From positions 1 to 64,000 of the forward strand of contig LNDU01000056.1 of assembly GCA_001464735.1 (NCBI GenBank): DNA of 64,000 bases. The letters are read 5' to 3'. Below, one piece after another: positions 8,416 to 18,460 of the stretch. Source of the stretch: Nitrospira sp. Ga0074138 (GTDB lineage Bacteria > Nitrospirota > Nitrospiria > Nitrospirales > Nitrospiraceae). Under the pieces are notes generated by a model. It ran no database searches. It saw only the letters and a list, made by a program, of their open reading frames with translations, and had not been told where the DNA came from. Every line of letters starts with the position of its first letter. Positions within the stretch are counted from its first letter, which is position 1. The translations under genes were made by a program, and so were the position numbers.

Positions 8416-8778
8416 TCATCGCTTTGTGACCAATCTCACATCCAACGTACCCAGAAAGTGTCCTTCGATCGTAACCTGATCGCCGTCTTTGAGCATGACC
8501 GGTCCCATCTGGCAGAGCGCCGCATAGCTGGCCTCGATCATCCCGCTGCCATCATCGACCGAAAAGTTTTGGATGCACTTCTCCAGCTTTGAGTTACTCC
8601 CGATGAAGTGATGCATCTGATACCCACTGACCATCCCTGTGACTTGGACGACTTTCATCTTGTACGCTTCGGGGTAAGCCTGCAGAGAACTAATCGTGAC
8701 CGGATCCGCGGCCTGTGCGACAGGCACCAGGCACAGCAGGCTGATCAGCGCTAATCCTAATCGTAGAGTTCTGTTCAT
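8416..8778 (-). CDS. Exported small protein with OB-fold-like domain
   Basis: 120 residues from ATG 8778, chosen over ATG 8784 because aggagg lies 7 nt upstream of the former. The N-terminus MNRTLRLGLALISLLCLVPVAQA is a Sec signal peptide with an AQA cleavage site. The rest has the strand pattern of nucleic-acid-binding-like OB folds (VVQVTGMVSGYQM, SVDDGSGMIEASY, DQVTIEGHFLGTLDVRLV) as in CcmE or tRNA_anti-like periplasmic proteins. Two cysteines (EKCIQNF and ALCQMG) may form a disulfide. Function unknown; it stands alone between convergent and same-strand neighbours. Confidence 0.65.
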   Translation of the reverse strand: MNRTLRLGLALISLLCLVPVAQAADPVTISSLQAYPEAYKMKVVQVTGMVSGYQMHHFIGSNSKLEKCIQNFSVDDGSGMIEASYAALCQMGPVMLKDGDQVTIEGHFLGTLDVRLVTKR

Positions 8779-8839
8779 CACCATGCCTCCTCTTCATAAC
8801 GCACGCCGTTGGTGTTGAGCATTCTGAAATCCTTCGGTG

Positions 8840-9742
8840 CTACGGAACTTGGCGCAACGCTTGACCAGTTGCCGCGCTGTACGCTTCCGCGAGGGTATGC
8901 ACTTGAATCACCTGAATGGATCGCTCGGCGCCGGTGAAATTGAGGTGGCTATTGTCCAGCCCATCAGGCACGATCATCGTAGTCTTTCTAAGGTCCCGGC
9001 ACGCATTCATCTTGTCCACGAGTCGCCCGACCGGGTGGATCTCAGCATCCGGCTCAATCGTTCCCGACATACAGACATCTTGGCGAATGGGATCGCCGAG
9101 CAATGCCGAGGCGATGCCTACAGCAAAAATGCCTCCCGCACTGGGGCCATTTAATCGGGATGGAACCAGAATGCGCACCGTCAGATATCGGGGGTCATAT
9201 CCCACTACCCTCGATGCAACTACAACAGCTGTATAAAAGGAGTGGGCGGAGGCCGGCAACAAGTTGGAATCGCCAAGAATCTCAGGTCCCTCTCCATCAG
9301 CCTTGTACCCGACCATGAGTTGCGCCACGAATTCGGTCCATGGGCCGGTAATGAAGCCAACCTTATCTTGGCCAACGCTCAAGAGGGGTAATGACAGAGA
9401 CACGTCTGAAAACGGCGACGGCTTCCTACTCTGTTGTTGCTGAGGAACATCGGAGGAGATGTTATTCGCAGAAAGGTTACACCCTTGAGAAGATTTCGGC
9501 GCTGGGGAAATGGTCACCGGCGAATGCATCTTCGCCTCGCCTAGTTGCCGACAGCCCGGGTATTCACGGTCCGTGTACAGATCAGCTTGTCCGGGCCAAG
9601 GGCAGACCCAGGTGTCGGCCCACACTAAACCTAAAGAGGCGTCGTTCCCGATGAAGAAGGCCAGAAAGAGCAGTGCGGCCAGATGCTGCACGTGTTCACG
9701 TTTAAATAGATCCTCGGCCACGTATACCTTTGCCTCAAGCAA
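8840..9742 (-). CDS. Exported stand-alone Lon-type (S16) serine peptidase
   Basis: 300 residues as drawn from TTG 9742. A GTG in the HVQHLAALLF segment would give a cleaner signal peptide, so the true start is unsure. A hydrophobic stretch (LAALLFLAFFIG) precedes a Cys-containing segment (WVCPWPGQADLYTDREYPGC) like small DUF4124-type repeats. The C-terminal 170 residues are the Lon proteolytic domain without the AAA module. The nucleophile lies in NGPSAGG (S201) and the catalytic lysine in GRLVDKMNA (K244), with MSGTIEPDAEIHPVG between. Lon normally degrades cytosolic proteins using ATP; this ATPase-less copy appears to act outside the cytoplasm. Substrate unknown. Confidence 0.75.
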   Translation of the reverse strand: MLEAKVYVAEDLFKREHVQHLAALLFLAFFIGNDASLGLVWADTWVCPWPGQADLYTDREYPGCRQLGEAKMHSPVTISPAPKSSQGCNLSANNISSDVPQQQQSRKPSPFSDVSLSLPLLSVGQDKVGFITGPWTEFVAQLMVGYKADGEGPEILGDSNLLPASAHSFYTAVVVASRVVGYDPRYLTVRILVPSRLNGPSAGGIFAVGIASALLGDPIRQDVCMSGTIEPDAEIHPVGRLVDKMNACRDLRKTTMIVPDGLDNSHLNFTGAERSIQVIQVHTLAEAYSAATGQALRQVP

Positions 9743-9827
9743 CTACCGCAGCTGAAGCCTATCGCTCGAGACGAAGTTCGTCAAAAGAAGTGGAGGTTAT
9801 AGAAATAGAGAAGAAATGGACCCGATA

Positions 9828-11102
9828 TTACCCTGGCAAGGCTTGATACCAGCCGTTGGCCTGGACGAGGGTGATCTGACTGTCGAAGAGCCGGCTGACC
9901 TGTTCGTTGGTAAGGAGTGTTCGCTTCGGGCCGTCGGCGAGGATCTTCCCTTCTTTCAGAAAGATCACGCGATCGATCTCCGGTGGAATTTCATGCAGAT
10001 GGTGCGTCACGAGCAGAACGGTCTTTCCTTTCGTGAGTTGAATACGCAGGAGATCGAGATATTGAAAGCAGGCCTTGAGATCGAGGCCACTTGTCGGTTC
10101 ATCCAGCACCAACACCGGTGGGTCATGCACCAGCGCCCGGCCCAACAGAAACCGTCGCTGCTCGCCGGTAGAAAGATGGCCGAAGCGGCGACTGGCTAAG
10201 GATGCAATCCCTAACTCCTGCATCACCTCATACGCTCTGGTTATCTGCGTCTTCGTGAATTCTTGATACTCGTAGGTGTCGTTGCTCGCATAAAACCCAG
10301 AGAGGATTACGTTCAATCCTTCGGCACAGATCAGATAGTCGCGTTGGAGATCGTGCGACACAATGCCGATCTGCTTCCGCACATCCCAGACATTCCAACG
10401 CTCCTCACCAAAGAGCGCCATCCGCGTTTCGTCCTTGGGCATCGCATGCACTTCGCCTGAAAGCAATCTGAGCAATGTTGATTTCCCTGCTCCATTAGGA
10501 CCAAGAATCGCTACATGTTCACCTTCTTGGAGAGTAAATGAGAAATCCGAAAACACACAGGTCTCACCTCGATAAACCGTTGCATGCTCGATCTCGAGAA
10601 TAGGAGGCGCACTCGCTGATCGAATGGTCTCTGAGACGCGAGGGACAATTGGGCCACCAACTGGTCGCCCCAGGTCCCGAGCCTGTTCAAGACCAGCACG
10701 AGCCAATGCATCGACCCGTTCGTTCTCTGGATGACCATTGTGCCCACGGACCCAGTGCCATTCAAGCGAATGGGTGGCAGCCAGCGCATCGAGCCGCCGC
10801 CACAAGTCCTCATTCTTGACCGGTTCTTTTCCAGCCGTTTTCCACCCTCGCCGCTTCCAGCTGTGGATCCATTCGCTGATGCCTTTTTGGACATACTGCG
10901 AGTCAGTGTAGACCCGTGCCTCGACCGACTCCGGTAAGGACTGCAAGGCTTCAATAACAGCAAGCAACTCCATCCGATTGTTTGTCGTCGCCGGCTCCCC
11001 GCCACAGAGTTCCGTTTCGGCATTACCACTACGCAGCAAGGCGCCCCACCCCCCAGGCCCAGGGTTCCCACTGCAGGCACCATCGGTATAGATTTCAATC
11101 AT
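9828..11102 (-). CDS. Fusion of ribonuclease HI and ABC-type ATPase
   Basis: 424 residues with two domains in one frame. Residues 1-145 are RNase HI, which removes RNA from RNA-DNA hybrids. Catalytic residues are D7 ([15 protein letters not shown]), E45 (NNRMEL), D67 (YTDSQYV) and D131 (ENERVDALA). Residues 168-424 are a complete ABC ATPase: Walker [10 protein letters not shown] (201-209), signature LSTGEQRR, Walker [13 protein letters not shown] and H-loop VTHHLHE. The linker (about 146-167) has no stop and no internal start with a ribosome site. No permease gene is adjacent, so the ATPase half may be a soluble type like the ModF group. ATG start at 11102. Confidence 0.88.
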   Translation of the reverse strand: MIEIYTDGACSGNPGPGGWGALLRSGNAETELCGGEPATTNNRMELLAVIEALQSLPESVEARVYTDSQYVQKGISEWIHSWKRRGWKTAGKEPVKNEDLWRRLDALAATHSLEWHWVRGHNGHPENERVDALARAGLEQARDLGRPVGGPIVPRVSETIRSASAPPILEIEHATVYRGETCVFSDFSFTLQEGEHVAILGPNGAGKSTLLRLLSGEVHAMPKDETRMALFGEERWNVWDVRKQIGIVSHDLQRDYLICAEGLNVILSGFYASNDTYEYQEFTKTQITRAYEVMQELGIASLASRRFGHLSTGEQRRFLLGRALVHDPPVLVLDEPTSGLDLKACFQYLDLLRIQLTKGKTVLLVTHHLHEIPPEIDRVIFLKEGKILADGPKRTLLTNEQVSRLFDSQITLVQANGWYQALPG

Positions 11103-11227
11103 GCGACGACTCTTCTTTCCGCGGCCATCTCGCGTCCGGATTGTACTACGGCATCTTCTGTTTCAACTATCTCTAACATGACAAGGCCCCGCCTGGCCGC
11201 GTGACTTGGTCGGATGACTTCAGTACA

Positions 11228-11653
11228 ATGGGGCGTCGATCATGCTTACCACTTTGGAGCACGCACACCCTGCGTACCCTCTTTCTTATCGGCACAGGCG
11301 GTTTCATCGGCTCAATCCTTCGCTACCTCTTGAGTGGCTATGCTCAACAGTTGAGCAGGAGCATCCAGTTTCCCTTCGGCACCCTGGCCGTCAATCTTGT
11401 GGGATGCGCGTTGGTCGGCTTCCTTGCTGAGCTCGCCGACCATCGAGGCGCCCTCTCAGGGGAAACCAGGGCTTTTCTGATCGTCGGTCTATTGGGTGGA
11501 TTTACCACATTTTCAGCGTTCGGCAACGAAACGATGAACCTGCTGCGTGACGGAGAGCTCTGGCTCGCCGGCGGGAATATCGTCGGCCATACAGTCCTGG
11601 GCCTCGTCGCCGTGTGGGTCGGCTACTCCACCGCCTATCTTCTCTGGAAATGA
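11228..11653 (+). CDS. crcB: CrcB/Fluc fluoride ion channel
   Basis: 141 residues from ATG 11228 (a GTG at 11201 is in frame). Four transmembrane helices carry the CrcB signature: GTGGFIGSILRYLLSG, FPFGTLAVNLVGC, FLIVGLLGGFTTFSAFGNE and the final GLVAVWVGYSTAYLL. The TTFSxF motif and the Asn of NLVG line the fluoride path. CrcB proteins are dual-topology dimers that export fluoride. The next gene (DUF190) follows after 3 nt, a common pairing. I looked for the fluoride riboswitch in the 100-nt upstream gap and could not recognise it. Confidence 0.92.
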   Translation: MGRRSCLPLWSTHTLRTLFLIGTGGFIGSILRYLLSGYAQQLSRSIQFPFGTLAVNLVGCALVGFLAELADHRGALSGETRAFLIVGLLGGFTTFSAFGNETMNLLRDGELWLAGGNIVGHTVLGLVAVWVGYSTAYLLWK

Positions 11654-11656
11654 ATA

Positions 11657-11998
11657 ATGCGCGTTGAACACGGTTACCTTTTGAGAATATATGTCGGGGA
11701 AGGCGATAAGCACAATGGACGGCCACTCTATGAATGGATCGTCGCACAAGCCCATGATCGGCAGTTGTCAGGTGCTACGGCCTACCGAGGGCTCATGGGA
11801 TTCGGGCCCCACACCCGCGTGATCCACACATTCAAGATTGAACGATTGGCTGAAGACCTCCCTATCACCATCGAAATCGTCGACTCGCGCGACAAGGTAA
11901 ATGAGTTTCTCACTTTCATCGAACAGCAGATCTCATCTAACCTCTCAGCTACCATGCAAATGATCGAAATCCGCTCCATTCAAGGACGCACAAGCTAG
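11657..11998 (+). CDS. DUF190-family protein
   Basis: 113 residues, soluble. It begins MRVEHGYLLRIYVGEGDKHNGRPLYEWIV and contains YRGLMGFGPHTRVIHT, the diagnostic DUF190 core, resembling the PII-like alpha/beta fold. Members often accompany crcB and are thought to help fluoride or ion homeostasis, but the activity is unknown. It starts 3 nt after the crcB stop, so the two share a transcript. The 203-bp stretch after it holds nothing I can identify. Confidence 0.88.
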   Translation: MRVEHGYLLRIYVGEGDKHNGRPLYEWIVAQAHDRQLSGATAYRGLMGFGPHTRVIHTFKIERLAEDLPITIEIVDSRDKVNEFLTFIEQQISSNLSATMQMIEIRSIQGRTS

Positions 11999-12201
11999 AG
12001 AGTCTCTTGCCTCTGCTGCACAGACTTCCATTCCAAATGGTCGCCTCAGTCAGTCGCATAAGCCACTGCGGGCGATAGTTCGTCGCCACTAACTCTCATA
12101 GCAGAGAACCGCTTCAGGATTGCCTGATCAGAAGCAAAGCACCCACCCAACAAGCACCGGACTCTCGGTGCAGACAACATCTGTATAGATTCGATCATCG
12201 G

Positions 12202-12849
12202 CTATGTGCCACTCCGTTTGACGAACTGAACCCTGGTGGACATTACTGGAAGCTCTTCACGAAGCTGAATGCCTGGAGAATACTTGGCCAAAATCCACGG
12301 GACAACGAAGTCAATGAACCGAGTGCACGCCACAAAGATCGGATCAAAATTGAATGACAAATCATTCACACTTAGAGCAACTTTACTGACCCATTTACGC
12401 TCGACTGTGTCGAAAACACAGCCGACAAAACGTGTTTCTCCGACTTGAGCTCCAGCTAAGGCCGTATGTGTAAGCATCGAATCCTCTGGGTCAACCCAAG
12501 ATAGTGAACCCCAGACAGGAAACGTGTTCCCTGGTACCTTTGACAGCTCAGATCGAAGATGCTGAATATAGTGGCGGAATTTTTCGGCTATATCCGTGGC
12601 ATCGAGAAAAAGACGAAGCTCTGCGGTCTTACTGCTTAGACCGGGGACCGCTTGTGCCACCTCTCGAATTCGATGAACTGTATCAATGAACGACCAACAG
12701 CGTAGAAACGCTCCAGGTAACGATTGCCTATTGTCTCTGATAGCCGCACAAACCATGTGCAGATCCTGCTGAATCTGCTCTAACATGGCAAACGGTATCG
12801 CTAATCCATCAAGGCAACGGACTAATCGTGTATCGGTTGAAGCATGCAT
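12202..12849 (-). CDS. Hypothetical protein
   Basis: 215 residues, no signal peptide or membrane segment. The N-terminal half is helical (FAMLEQIQQDLHMVCAAI, FRHYIQHLRSELSKV) and the C-terminal half is mixed. I do not recognise the family. The ORF is long, starts with ATG at 12849, and its codon use looks less GC-rich than the aroC side, consistent with an accessory gene. It lies downstream of aroC on the same strand but 90 nt away, so it may read through from that operon. No function is proposed. Confidence 0.6.
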   Translation of the reverse strand: MHASTDTRLVRCLDGLAIPFAMLEQIQQDLHMVCAAIRDNRQSLPGAFLRCWSFIDTVHRIREVAQAVPGLSSKTAELRLFLDATDIAEKFRHYIQHLRSELSKVPGNTFPVWGSLSWVDPEDSMLTHTALAGAQVGETRFVGCVFDTVERKWVSKVALSVNDLSFNFDPIFVACTRFIDFVVPWILAKYSPGIQLREELPVMSTRVQFVKRSGT

Positions 12850-12939
12850 ATGACGCCTACTTATAATTCCACGTTCTAATCATTTCGAATACCCAGAATC
12901 GGGAGGACAGTGATCAGAAACCTTGTTTTCACACAAAAG

Positions 12940-14097
12940 CTATGCTTCGGCGGGATCAGGATTGATCTTTGAGGTAGGATGCATCTGTGAGGTTGCCCGC
13001 TTTACCGAACCAGCGATCTTTGGAGTCTTCGTCGTCACATCGGCATTTTGGGATCGATGCAAGAGCGCATGGTCAATCAATACCAATGCCATCATGGCTT
13101 CGGCGATCGGGGTGGCACGAATACCGACGCAAGGATCATGGCGGCCGTTGGTTTCCACCATAACCGGATTGCCTTGCTTGTCGATCGATTTGCGCGGAAT
13201 GCGGATGCTCGACGTGGGCTTAATGCCGATGGTCACAACAATATCCTGCCCGGTGGAGATGCCGCCGAGAATGCCACCGGCATGGTTGGAGAGAAAGCCT
13301 TCTGGTGTCAGTTCGTCGCCATGTTCTGATCCACGTTGAATCACTGATACAAAACCGGACCCAATCTCGACGGCCTTCACCGCATTGATGCTCATCATCG
13401 CTGCCGCCAGATCTGAATCCAACTTGGCATAGACTGGTGCACCCCACCCGACCGGCACATGCTCAGCGACCGTCGTAATCCGTGCGCCGACCGAATCACC
13501 GGCTTTCCGCAGCTCATCCATGAAAGATTCCAGCTTCGGGACGACAGCCGGATCGGCGGAGAAAAATGGATTCTGACTGACCGCCTCCCAATCCTTGAAT
13601 GGCAACTCGAGAGGCCCCAACTGGCTCAGATAGCCTCGAATGACGATGCCGTATCTCTCCGACAACCATTTTCTTGCAATCGCGGCCGCTGCCACGCGCA
13701 CCGCTGTTTCCCTGGCCGAGGCTCGTCCTCCACCTCGATGGTCACGAATTCCATATTTCTGCCAATAGGTGTAGTCGGCGTGGCCCGGACGGAACGTATC
13801 GACGAGGTTGCCGTAATCTCGGCTGCGCTGGTCTTCGTTACGAATCAGCAGCGCGATCGGCGTACCGGTCGTCTGTCCCTCAAACACTCCTGAGAGAATT
13901 TCAACAGTATCCGACTCCTGCCGCTGCGTCACATGGCGAGAGGTCCCAGGCTTTCGCCGGTCGAGGTCCTGCTGAATATCTTCTGCCGAGAGTGCGAGTC
14001 CAGGTGGGCATCCATCGACGACACACCCGATTGCGGGTCCATGGCTCTCGCCGAACGAGGTGACGGTAAAGATTCTGCCGAATGTATTACCGGCCAT
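12940..14097 (-). CDS. aroC: Chorismate synthase
   Basis: 385 residues, the normal bacterial length. It converts 5-enolpyruvylshikimate-3-phosphate to chorismate, using reduced FMN, as the last step of the shikimate pathway. The signature stretches are present: [23 protein letters not shown] at the N-terminus (written in part as FGESHG), [14 protein letters not shown] [22 protein letters not shown], and [19 protein letters not shown] start at 14097, 15 nt after the aspS stop, so it is the likely distal gene of the guaB-guaA-rluB-aspS-aroC run. Confidence 0.96.
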   Translation of the reverse strand: MAGNTFGRIFTVTSFGESHGPAIGCVVDGCPPGLALSAEDIQQDLDRRKPGTSRHVTQRQESDTVEILSGVFEGQTTGTPIALLIRNEDQRSRDYGNLVDTFRPGHADYTYWQKYGIRDHRGGGRASARETAVRVAAAAIARKWLSERYGIVIRGYLSQLGPLELPFKDWEAVSQNPFFSADPAVVPKLESFMDELRKAGDSVGARITTVAEHVPVGWGAPVYAKLDSDLAAAMMSINAVKAVEIGSGFVSVIQRGSEHGDELTPEGFLSNHAGGILGGISTGQDIVVTIGIKPTSSIRIPRKSIDKQGNPVMVETNGRHDPCVGIRATPIAEAMMALVLIDHALLHRSQNADVTTKTPKIAGSVKRATSQMHPTSKINPDPAEA

Positions 14098-14112
14098 ATG
14101 GAGGCACGCTCC

Positions 14113-15876
14113 CTACTCGACCAGATCCAGCTTGATGCGCAATTCCTTGAGTTGATCAGCAGCGACAGCCGATGGTGCATCGGTCAATGGGCATTGCGCC
14201 CGCTGCGTCTTGGGGAACGCGATGACGTCGCGGATTGAATCGGCTTTCCCCAACAGCATCACCAAGCGATCGAGCCCAAATGCGATCCCACCATGCGGCG
14301 GAGCACCATACTCCAGCGCCTCCAGCAGAAATCCAAACTTGACCGCTGCATCCTCCTTGCCGATCCCAAGGAGATCGAACACTTTGCTCTGCACATCGCG
14401 CCGGTGAATACGAATGCTGCCGCCACCGATTTCACTGCCATTCAGCACCATGTCATAGGCCTTGGCCCTTACTTTCTGTGGATCGGACTCCAATAACGAT
14501 AGATCTTCGTCAAGCGGCGCCGTGAAAGGATGGTGCATAGCCACGTACCGCTTCTGTTCTTGATCGTAATCCAACATCGGGAAATCGATCACCCACAGGG
14601 GTCGCCATGCGGAAGTGTCAATCAGCTTCAACTCCTCACCCAAGAGAAGCCTGATCCGCCCCATCACGTCGTGAACGACCGCCGGCTTATCGGCGCCGAA
14701 CAGGATCAGGTCACCAGGCTTCGCCTCCGGCAGAGCCTCCGCAAAGGCCTTCGCGTCCAAAAACTTCGCAATCACGGACTCCAGCTGGCCTTCAGCCGTC
14801 AACTTCAGCCAGGCGAGGCCCTTGGCCCCGAAGCTCTTGGCCGTCTCGCCCAACGCATCGATTCGAGTGCGAGACAGGTTCGCGCCACCTTTCACGATCA
14901 GCGCCTTGACCATCCCACCTTTGGTCGCCGCATCCTTGAACACCTTAAACTCGCTCGCTGCACCAAATGCCGTCATGTCATAGAGCGGCATGTCGAACCG
15001 AAGGTCCGGCTTATCCGAACCATAGCGGCCCATGGCTTCCGCATAGGTCATCCGAATGAACGGCGTCGGCAGTTGAACGCCTCCGACCTGCTTGAAGATG
15101 GTGACGATCATCCGCTCCATCAAGCTCATGATCTGCTCGCGATCGACGAACGACAGTTCCAGGTCGATCTGGGTAAACTCAGGTTGCCGATCGTTCCGGA
15201 GGTCTTCGTCGCGGAAACACCGTGCGATTTGATAGTAGCGATCCACGCCGCTGACCATGAGCACCTGCTTGAAGAGTTGCGGCGACTGCGGGAGCGCAAA
15301 GAACTGTCCGGCATTGACGCGGCTCGGTACCAAATAATCTCTGGCACCCTCCGGTGTACTTTTCGTCAAAATCGGCGTCTCCACCTCCAGAAATCCTTCC
15401 GCATTCACGAATTCCCTCGTGGCCTGCGTAATGCCATGACGGAGGCTCAACAGCTGCTGCATCTTGGGACGACGAAGGTCCAGGAAACGATACTTCAACC
15501 GAATCGCTTCCGTCACTTCCGCGTCGTCTTCGATCACAAATGGTGGGGTTTTGGCCTCATTGAGAATCTCCACCTCATCGACAAAGATTTCAACTTCGCC
15601 AGTCGAGAGGTCTGGATTCTTTGACTCATCAGGCCGCGCCATGACCTGCCCTGAGACCGACACGACACACTCGCTGCGAAGCGAATGGGCGGCCTGGTGA
15701 ACCGCGAGATTTCGTTCTGCGTTGAAGACGACCTGTGTAATGCCTGTTCGGTCACGAAGATCAATAAAGATGACCATGCCATGGTCTCGCCGTCGCTGGA
15801 CCCAGCCGTTCAGCACAACGGTCTGCCCTACATGTTGCTTCTTCAACTCGCCGCAGCGATGTGTGCGGATTTTCAT
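14113..15876 (-). CDS. aspS: Aspartyl-tRNA synthetase, bacterial type
   Basis: 587 residues. Charges tRNA with aspartate (class II synthetase). N-terminal OB-fold anticodon-binding domain (residues 1-105, with [12 protein letters not shown] and [15 protein letters not shown]), then the catalytic core with motif 2 ([20 protein letters not shown]), the inserted GAD domain (about 290-410), and motif 3 ([13 protein letters not shown]). Being the long bacterial form, it may also charge tRNA-Asn if asparaginyl synthetase is absent, which cannot be decided here. ATG 15876 overlaps the stop of the upstream pseudouridine synthase gene by 4 nt. Confidence 0.96.
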   Translation of the reverse strand: MKIRTHRCGELKKQHVGQTVVLNGWVQRRRDHGMVIFIDLRDRTGITQVVFNAERNLAVHQAAHSLRSECVVSVSGQVMARPDESKNPDLSTGEVEIFVDEVEILNEAKTPPFVIEDDAEVTEAIRLKYRFLDLRRPKMQQLLSLRHGITQATREFVNAEGFLEVETPILTKSTPEGARDYLVPSRVNAGQFFALPQSPQLFKQVLMVSGVDRYYQIARCFRDEDLRNDRQPEFTQIDLELSFVDREQIMSLMERMIVTIFKQVGGVQLPTPFIRMTYAEAMGRYGSDKPDLRFDMPLYDMTAFGAASEFKVFKDAATKGGMVKALIVKGGANLSRTRIDALGETAKSFGAKGLAWLKLTAEGQLESVIAKFLDAKAFAEALPEAKPGDLILFGADKPAVVHDVMGRIRLLLGEELKLIDTSAWRPLWVIDFPMLDYDQEQKRYVAMHHPFTAPLDEDLSLLESDPQKVRAKAYDMVLNGSEIGGGSIRIHRRDVQSKVFDLLGIGKEDAAVKFGFLLEALEYGAPPHGGIAFGLDRLVMLLGKADSIRDVIAFPKTQRAQCPLTDAPSAVAADQLKELRIKLDLVE

Positions 15877-16718
15877 GCCGTTCTCGCTTTCTTTCCAACA
15901 TACTTCTTGGTCTTGAGCGGTCTCGCCCAGCCCTCGCGCCTGACCAGCCGCTTGGGACCAACCATCGGCTCTTCTCCCTTTTCGACCGAGGTCACGCGTT
16001 GCTCAACCAATTCACGCAAGGCATTGGCTTCTCGATCGGTGAGGAACCGAAACTCACCGGGCTCCAGATTGCCAAGCGCCAGTGACCCCATCCTGACCCG
16101 CATCAGTTTGATCACCATATGCCCCACGGATTCCAACATGCGTTTCACTTGGTGCTTGCGGCCTTCCCGAATCGTGATCTCCAGCCAGGAGTTTGCCTCG
16201 GCTCTCTTGATCTTCTTGACCACCGCCGGGCTCGTCATGCCATCCTCTAGTTTAACTCCGCGCTGGAGTTGGCTGATCTCGGCATCTGTCAGCACACCCT
16301 TGACCTTAATCAGATAGGTCTTGGGCACATGATAGCGCGGATGCAGGAGGGCCTGCGCCAACTCACCATTATTGGTGAGCAACATCAGTCCTTCACTATC
16401 AAAGTCCAAGCGGCCAACCGGGAACACCCGCACGGACACGCCATGAAGAAAGTCCTTCACGGTGTCTCTCCCACCGGGATCGTCCAACGTCGACATGACG
16501 TTCTTGGGTTTGTTCAGCATCAAATACACAAACGGCTGTGCCGAGGTCAGGTGCTTCCCGTCCACTTTCACGTGATCGAGGGCAGGATCGACCTTCGTGC
16601 CAAGTTCCGTGACGACCTTGCCGTTCACCGATACTCGGCCTGACGCGATAAGCATCTCTGCCTTACGGCGAGAGGAGAGCCCCGTGCTCGCGATGAGTTT
16701 CTGGAGACGAATTTCCAT
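15873..16718 (-). CDS. Pseudouridine synthase, RsuA/RluB/RluF family
   Basis: 281 residues from ATG 16718, chosen over TTG 16733 because [21 protein letters not shown] is the usual family start. An S4 RNA-binding domain covers residues 1-60. The catalytic domain holds the nucleophile Asp in [15 protein letters not shown], plus [13 protein letters not shown] and [10 protein letters not shown]. These enzymes isomerise uridine in 16S or 23S rRNA; the closest look is RluB (U2605 of 23S), but the target is not certain. A basic tail (residues 250-281) follows. The stop overlaps the aspS start (atga), indicating coupling. Confidence 0.88.
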   Translation of the reverse strand: MEIRLQKLIASTGLSSRRKAEMLIASGRVSVNGKVVTELGTKVDPALDHVKVDGKHLTSAQPFVYLMLNKPKNVMSTLDDPGGRDTVKDFLHGVSVRVFPVGRLDFDSEGLMLLTNNGELAQALLHPRYHVPKTYLIKVKGVLTDAEISQLQRGVKLEDGMTSPAVVKKIKRAEANSWLEITIREGRKHQVKRMLESVGHMVIKLMRVRMGSLALGNLEPGEFRFLTDREANALRELVEQRVTSVEKGEEPMVGPKRLVRREGWARPLKTKKYVGKKARTA

Positions 16719-16798
16719 TAATTGTCCCGTCAAGTATATCTTGTCATTCGCATAACCACACCGATCGGCGCGTCACGCTTCACGAACGACACCGTACA

Positions 16799-18355
16799 TT
16801 ATTCCCATTCGATCGTCGATGGCGGTTTCGAGCTGATGTCATACACCACTCGATTCACGCCCTTCACTTCATTGATAATCCGGCTCGACATCCGGCCCAA
16901 GACATCGTTCGGGATATTGGCCCAGTCGGCGGTCATCCCGTCGACGCTGGTCACCGCACGGATCGCCACGACATTATCATAGGTCCGTTGATCGCCCATG
17001 ACGCCGACGGTGCGGATCGGCAAGAGCACGGCGAAGAATTGCCAGATTTCCCGGTAGAGTCCCGCGCTGCGAATTTCCTGATCGACGATCGTTTCCGCTC
17101 CACAGAGGATCGCCAATCGCTCCTTCGTCACAGAGCCTAGCACCCGGATCGCGAGACCCGGACCGGGGAACGGCTGCCGCCAGACAATCTCATCCGGCAA
17201 GCCCAGTTCAGTCCCCAACACCCGCACTTCGTCCTTAAACAATTCCCGAAGCGGCTCGATCAATTTCAACTTCATCCGGGCTGGCAGCCCACCGACATTA
17301 TGATGCGTCTTGATCGTGGCCGACGGCCCCTTGAAGCTCACGCTCTCAATGACATCGGGATAGAGTGTCCCCTGCACCAAGTACTTGACGCCCTTCAGCT
17401 TCTTCGACTCGACATCGAAATTCTTTATGAACAAGCGTCCGATGATCTTGCGCTTCCGTTCGGGATCGGTGACGCCCTTCAAACCGTCCAAGAACTGTGT
17501 CGTCCGATCGAGCACCCGAAGATTGAGATGCATCTGCGACGCAAGAGTCTTCTTCACCTGGTCGCGTTCGCCCGCCCGGAGCACCCCGTTATCGACGAAG
17601 ATGCAGGTCAGCTGATCCCCGATGGCGCGATGCGTGAGAGCCGCCGCGACCGACGAATCAACTCCGCCGCTCAGCGCGCAGATCACGCGATCTTTTCCGA
17701 CCTGCTCGCGGATCTGATTCACCCCCTGATCCACGTAGGACTGCATGGTCCAGGTCGGCTTACAGCCGCAAATCTCATAGACAAAGTTGCGGAGGATCTT
17801 CGCTCCTTCTGGCGTATGCGCGACTTCCGGATGGAACTGCAGGCAATAGATCCGCCGCTGTGCATTCTCCGACTTCATGGCCGCAACCGGCGAGTTGCTT
17901 GTATGGGCGATGGACCGGAACCCCTTCGGCATGCGCTCGATCCGGTCTCCGTGAGACATCCACACCACCGAGGAACCACCGACGCCGATGCCTTTGAAGA
18001 GATCGCTGCGGTCATCGATCAGCACATCCGCCCGGCCATATTCTCGATGCGGCGCCTTGACGACCTTCCCACCTGACAAATGCGTCACTAGCTGCATGCC
18101 ATAGCAAATGCCAAGGATTGGAATGTTCTGATTCAAGAGCTCCTTGGAGACAAGCGGTGCTTTCTTTTCGTAGACACTGGAGGGCCCCCCGGACAGGACA
18201 ATACCTTGCGGCCGATACGCAAGAATCGTCGCCAATGGGACCGTACAGGGGAGAATTTGCGAGTAGACCTGGGCTTCGCGAATGCGGCGGGCGATCAGTT
18301 GCGTGTACTGCGACCCAAAGTCGAGGACCAGAATTCTATTGTGCCAAAATTCCAT
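16799..18355 (-). CDS. guaA: GMP synthase (glutamine-hydrolysing)
   Basis: 518 residues, standard length. It aminates XMP to GMP using glutamine and ATP. The N-terminal class I glutamine amidotransferase has the nucleophile in LGICYGMQ and the His/Glu in QFHPEV. The ATP-pyrophosphatase P-loop is [12 protein letters not shown] (about residue 230), and the dimerisation domain carries [13 protein letters not shown] and ends in [11 protein letters not shown]. It follows guaB by 105 nt on the same strand, completing the IMP-to-GMP branch. ATG start at 18355. Confidence 0.97.
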   Translation of the reverse strand: MEFWHNRILVLDFGSQYTQLIARRIREAQVYSQILPCTVPLATILAYRPQGIVLSGGPSSVYEKKAPLVSKELLNQNIPILGICYGMQLVTHLSGGKVVKAPHREYGRADVLIDDRSDLFKGIGVGGSSVVWMSHGDRIERMPKGFRSIAHTSNSPVAAMKSENAQRRIYCLQFHPEVAHTPEGAKILRNFVYEICGCKPTWTMQSYVDQGVNQIREQVGKDRVICALSGGVDSSVAAALTHRAIGDQLTCIFVDNGVLRAGERDQVKKTLASQMHLNLRVLDRTTQFLDGLKGVTDPERKRKIIGRLFIKNFDVESKKLKGVKYLVQGTLYPDVIESVSFKGPSATIKTHHNVGGLPARMKLKLIEPLRELFKDEVRVLGTELGLPDEIVWRQPFPGPGLAIRVLGSVTKERLAILCGAETIVDQEIRSAGLYREIWQFFAVLLPIRTVGVMGDQRTYDNVVAIRAVTSVDGMTADWANIPNDVLGRMSSRIINEVKGVNRVVYDISSKPPSTIEWE

Positions 18356-18460
18356 CGTGATGTTGTGAGAAGTGCAGGGTGAGGGGTAAGGGGTAACTGC
18401 CCATTCAACCCGTCAGGAACAGGAACCCCTCATTCCTGCCTCCTAACTCCGTAACGGTAG

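Noticed and set aside
11103..11227. Possible fluoride riboswitch in front of crcB
   Set aside because: The crcB-motif consensus pairings could not be found in the short gap between the two divergent genes.
14530..15624. Long plus-strand ORF of 364 codons
   Set aside because: Lies wholly antisense to aspS, which is complete and clearly coding; its composition is a shadow of the aspS frame.
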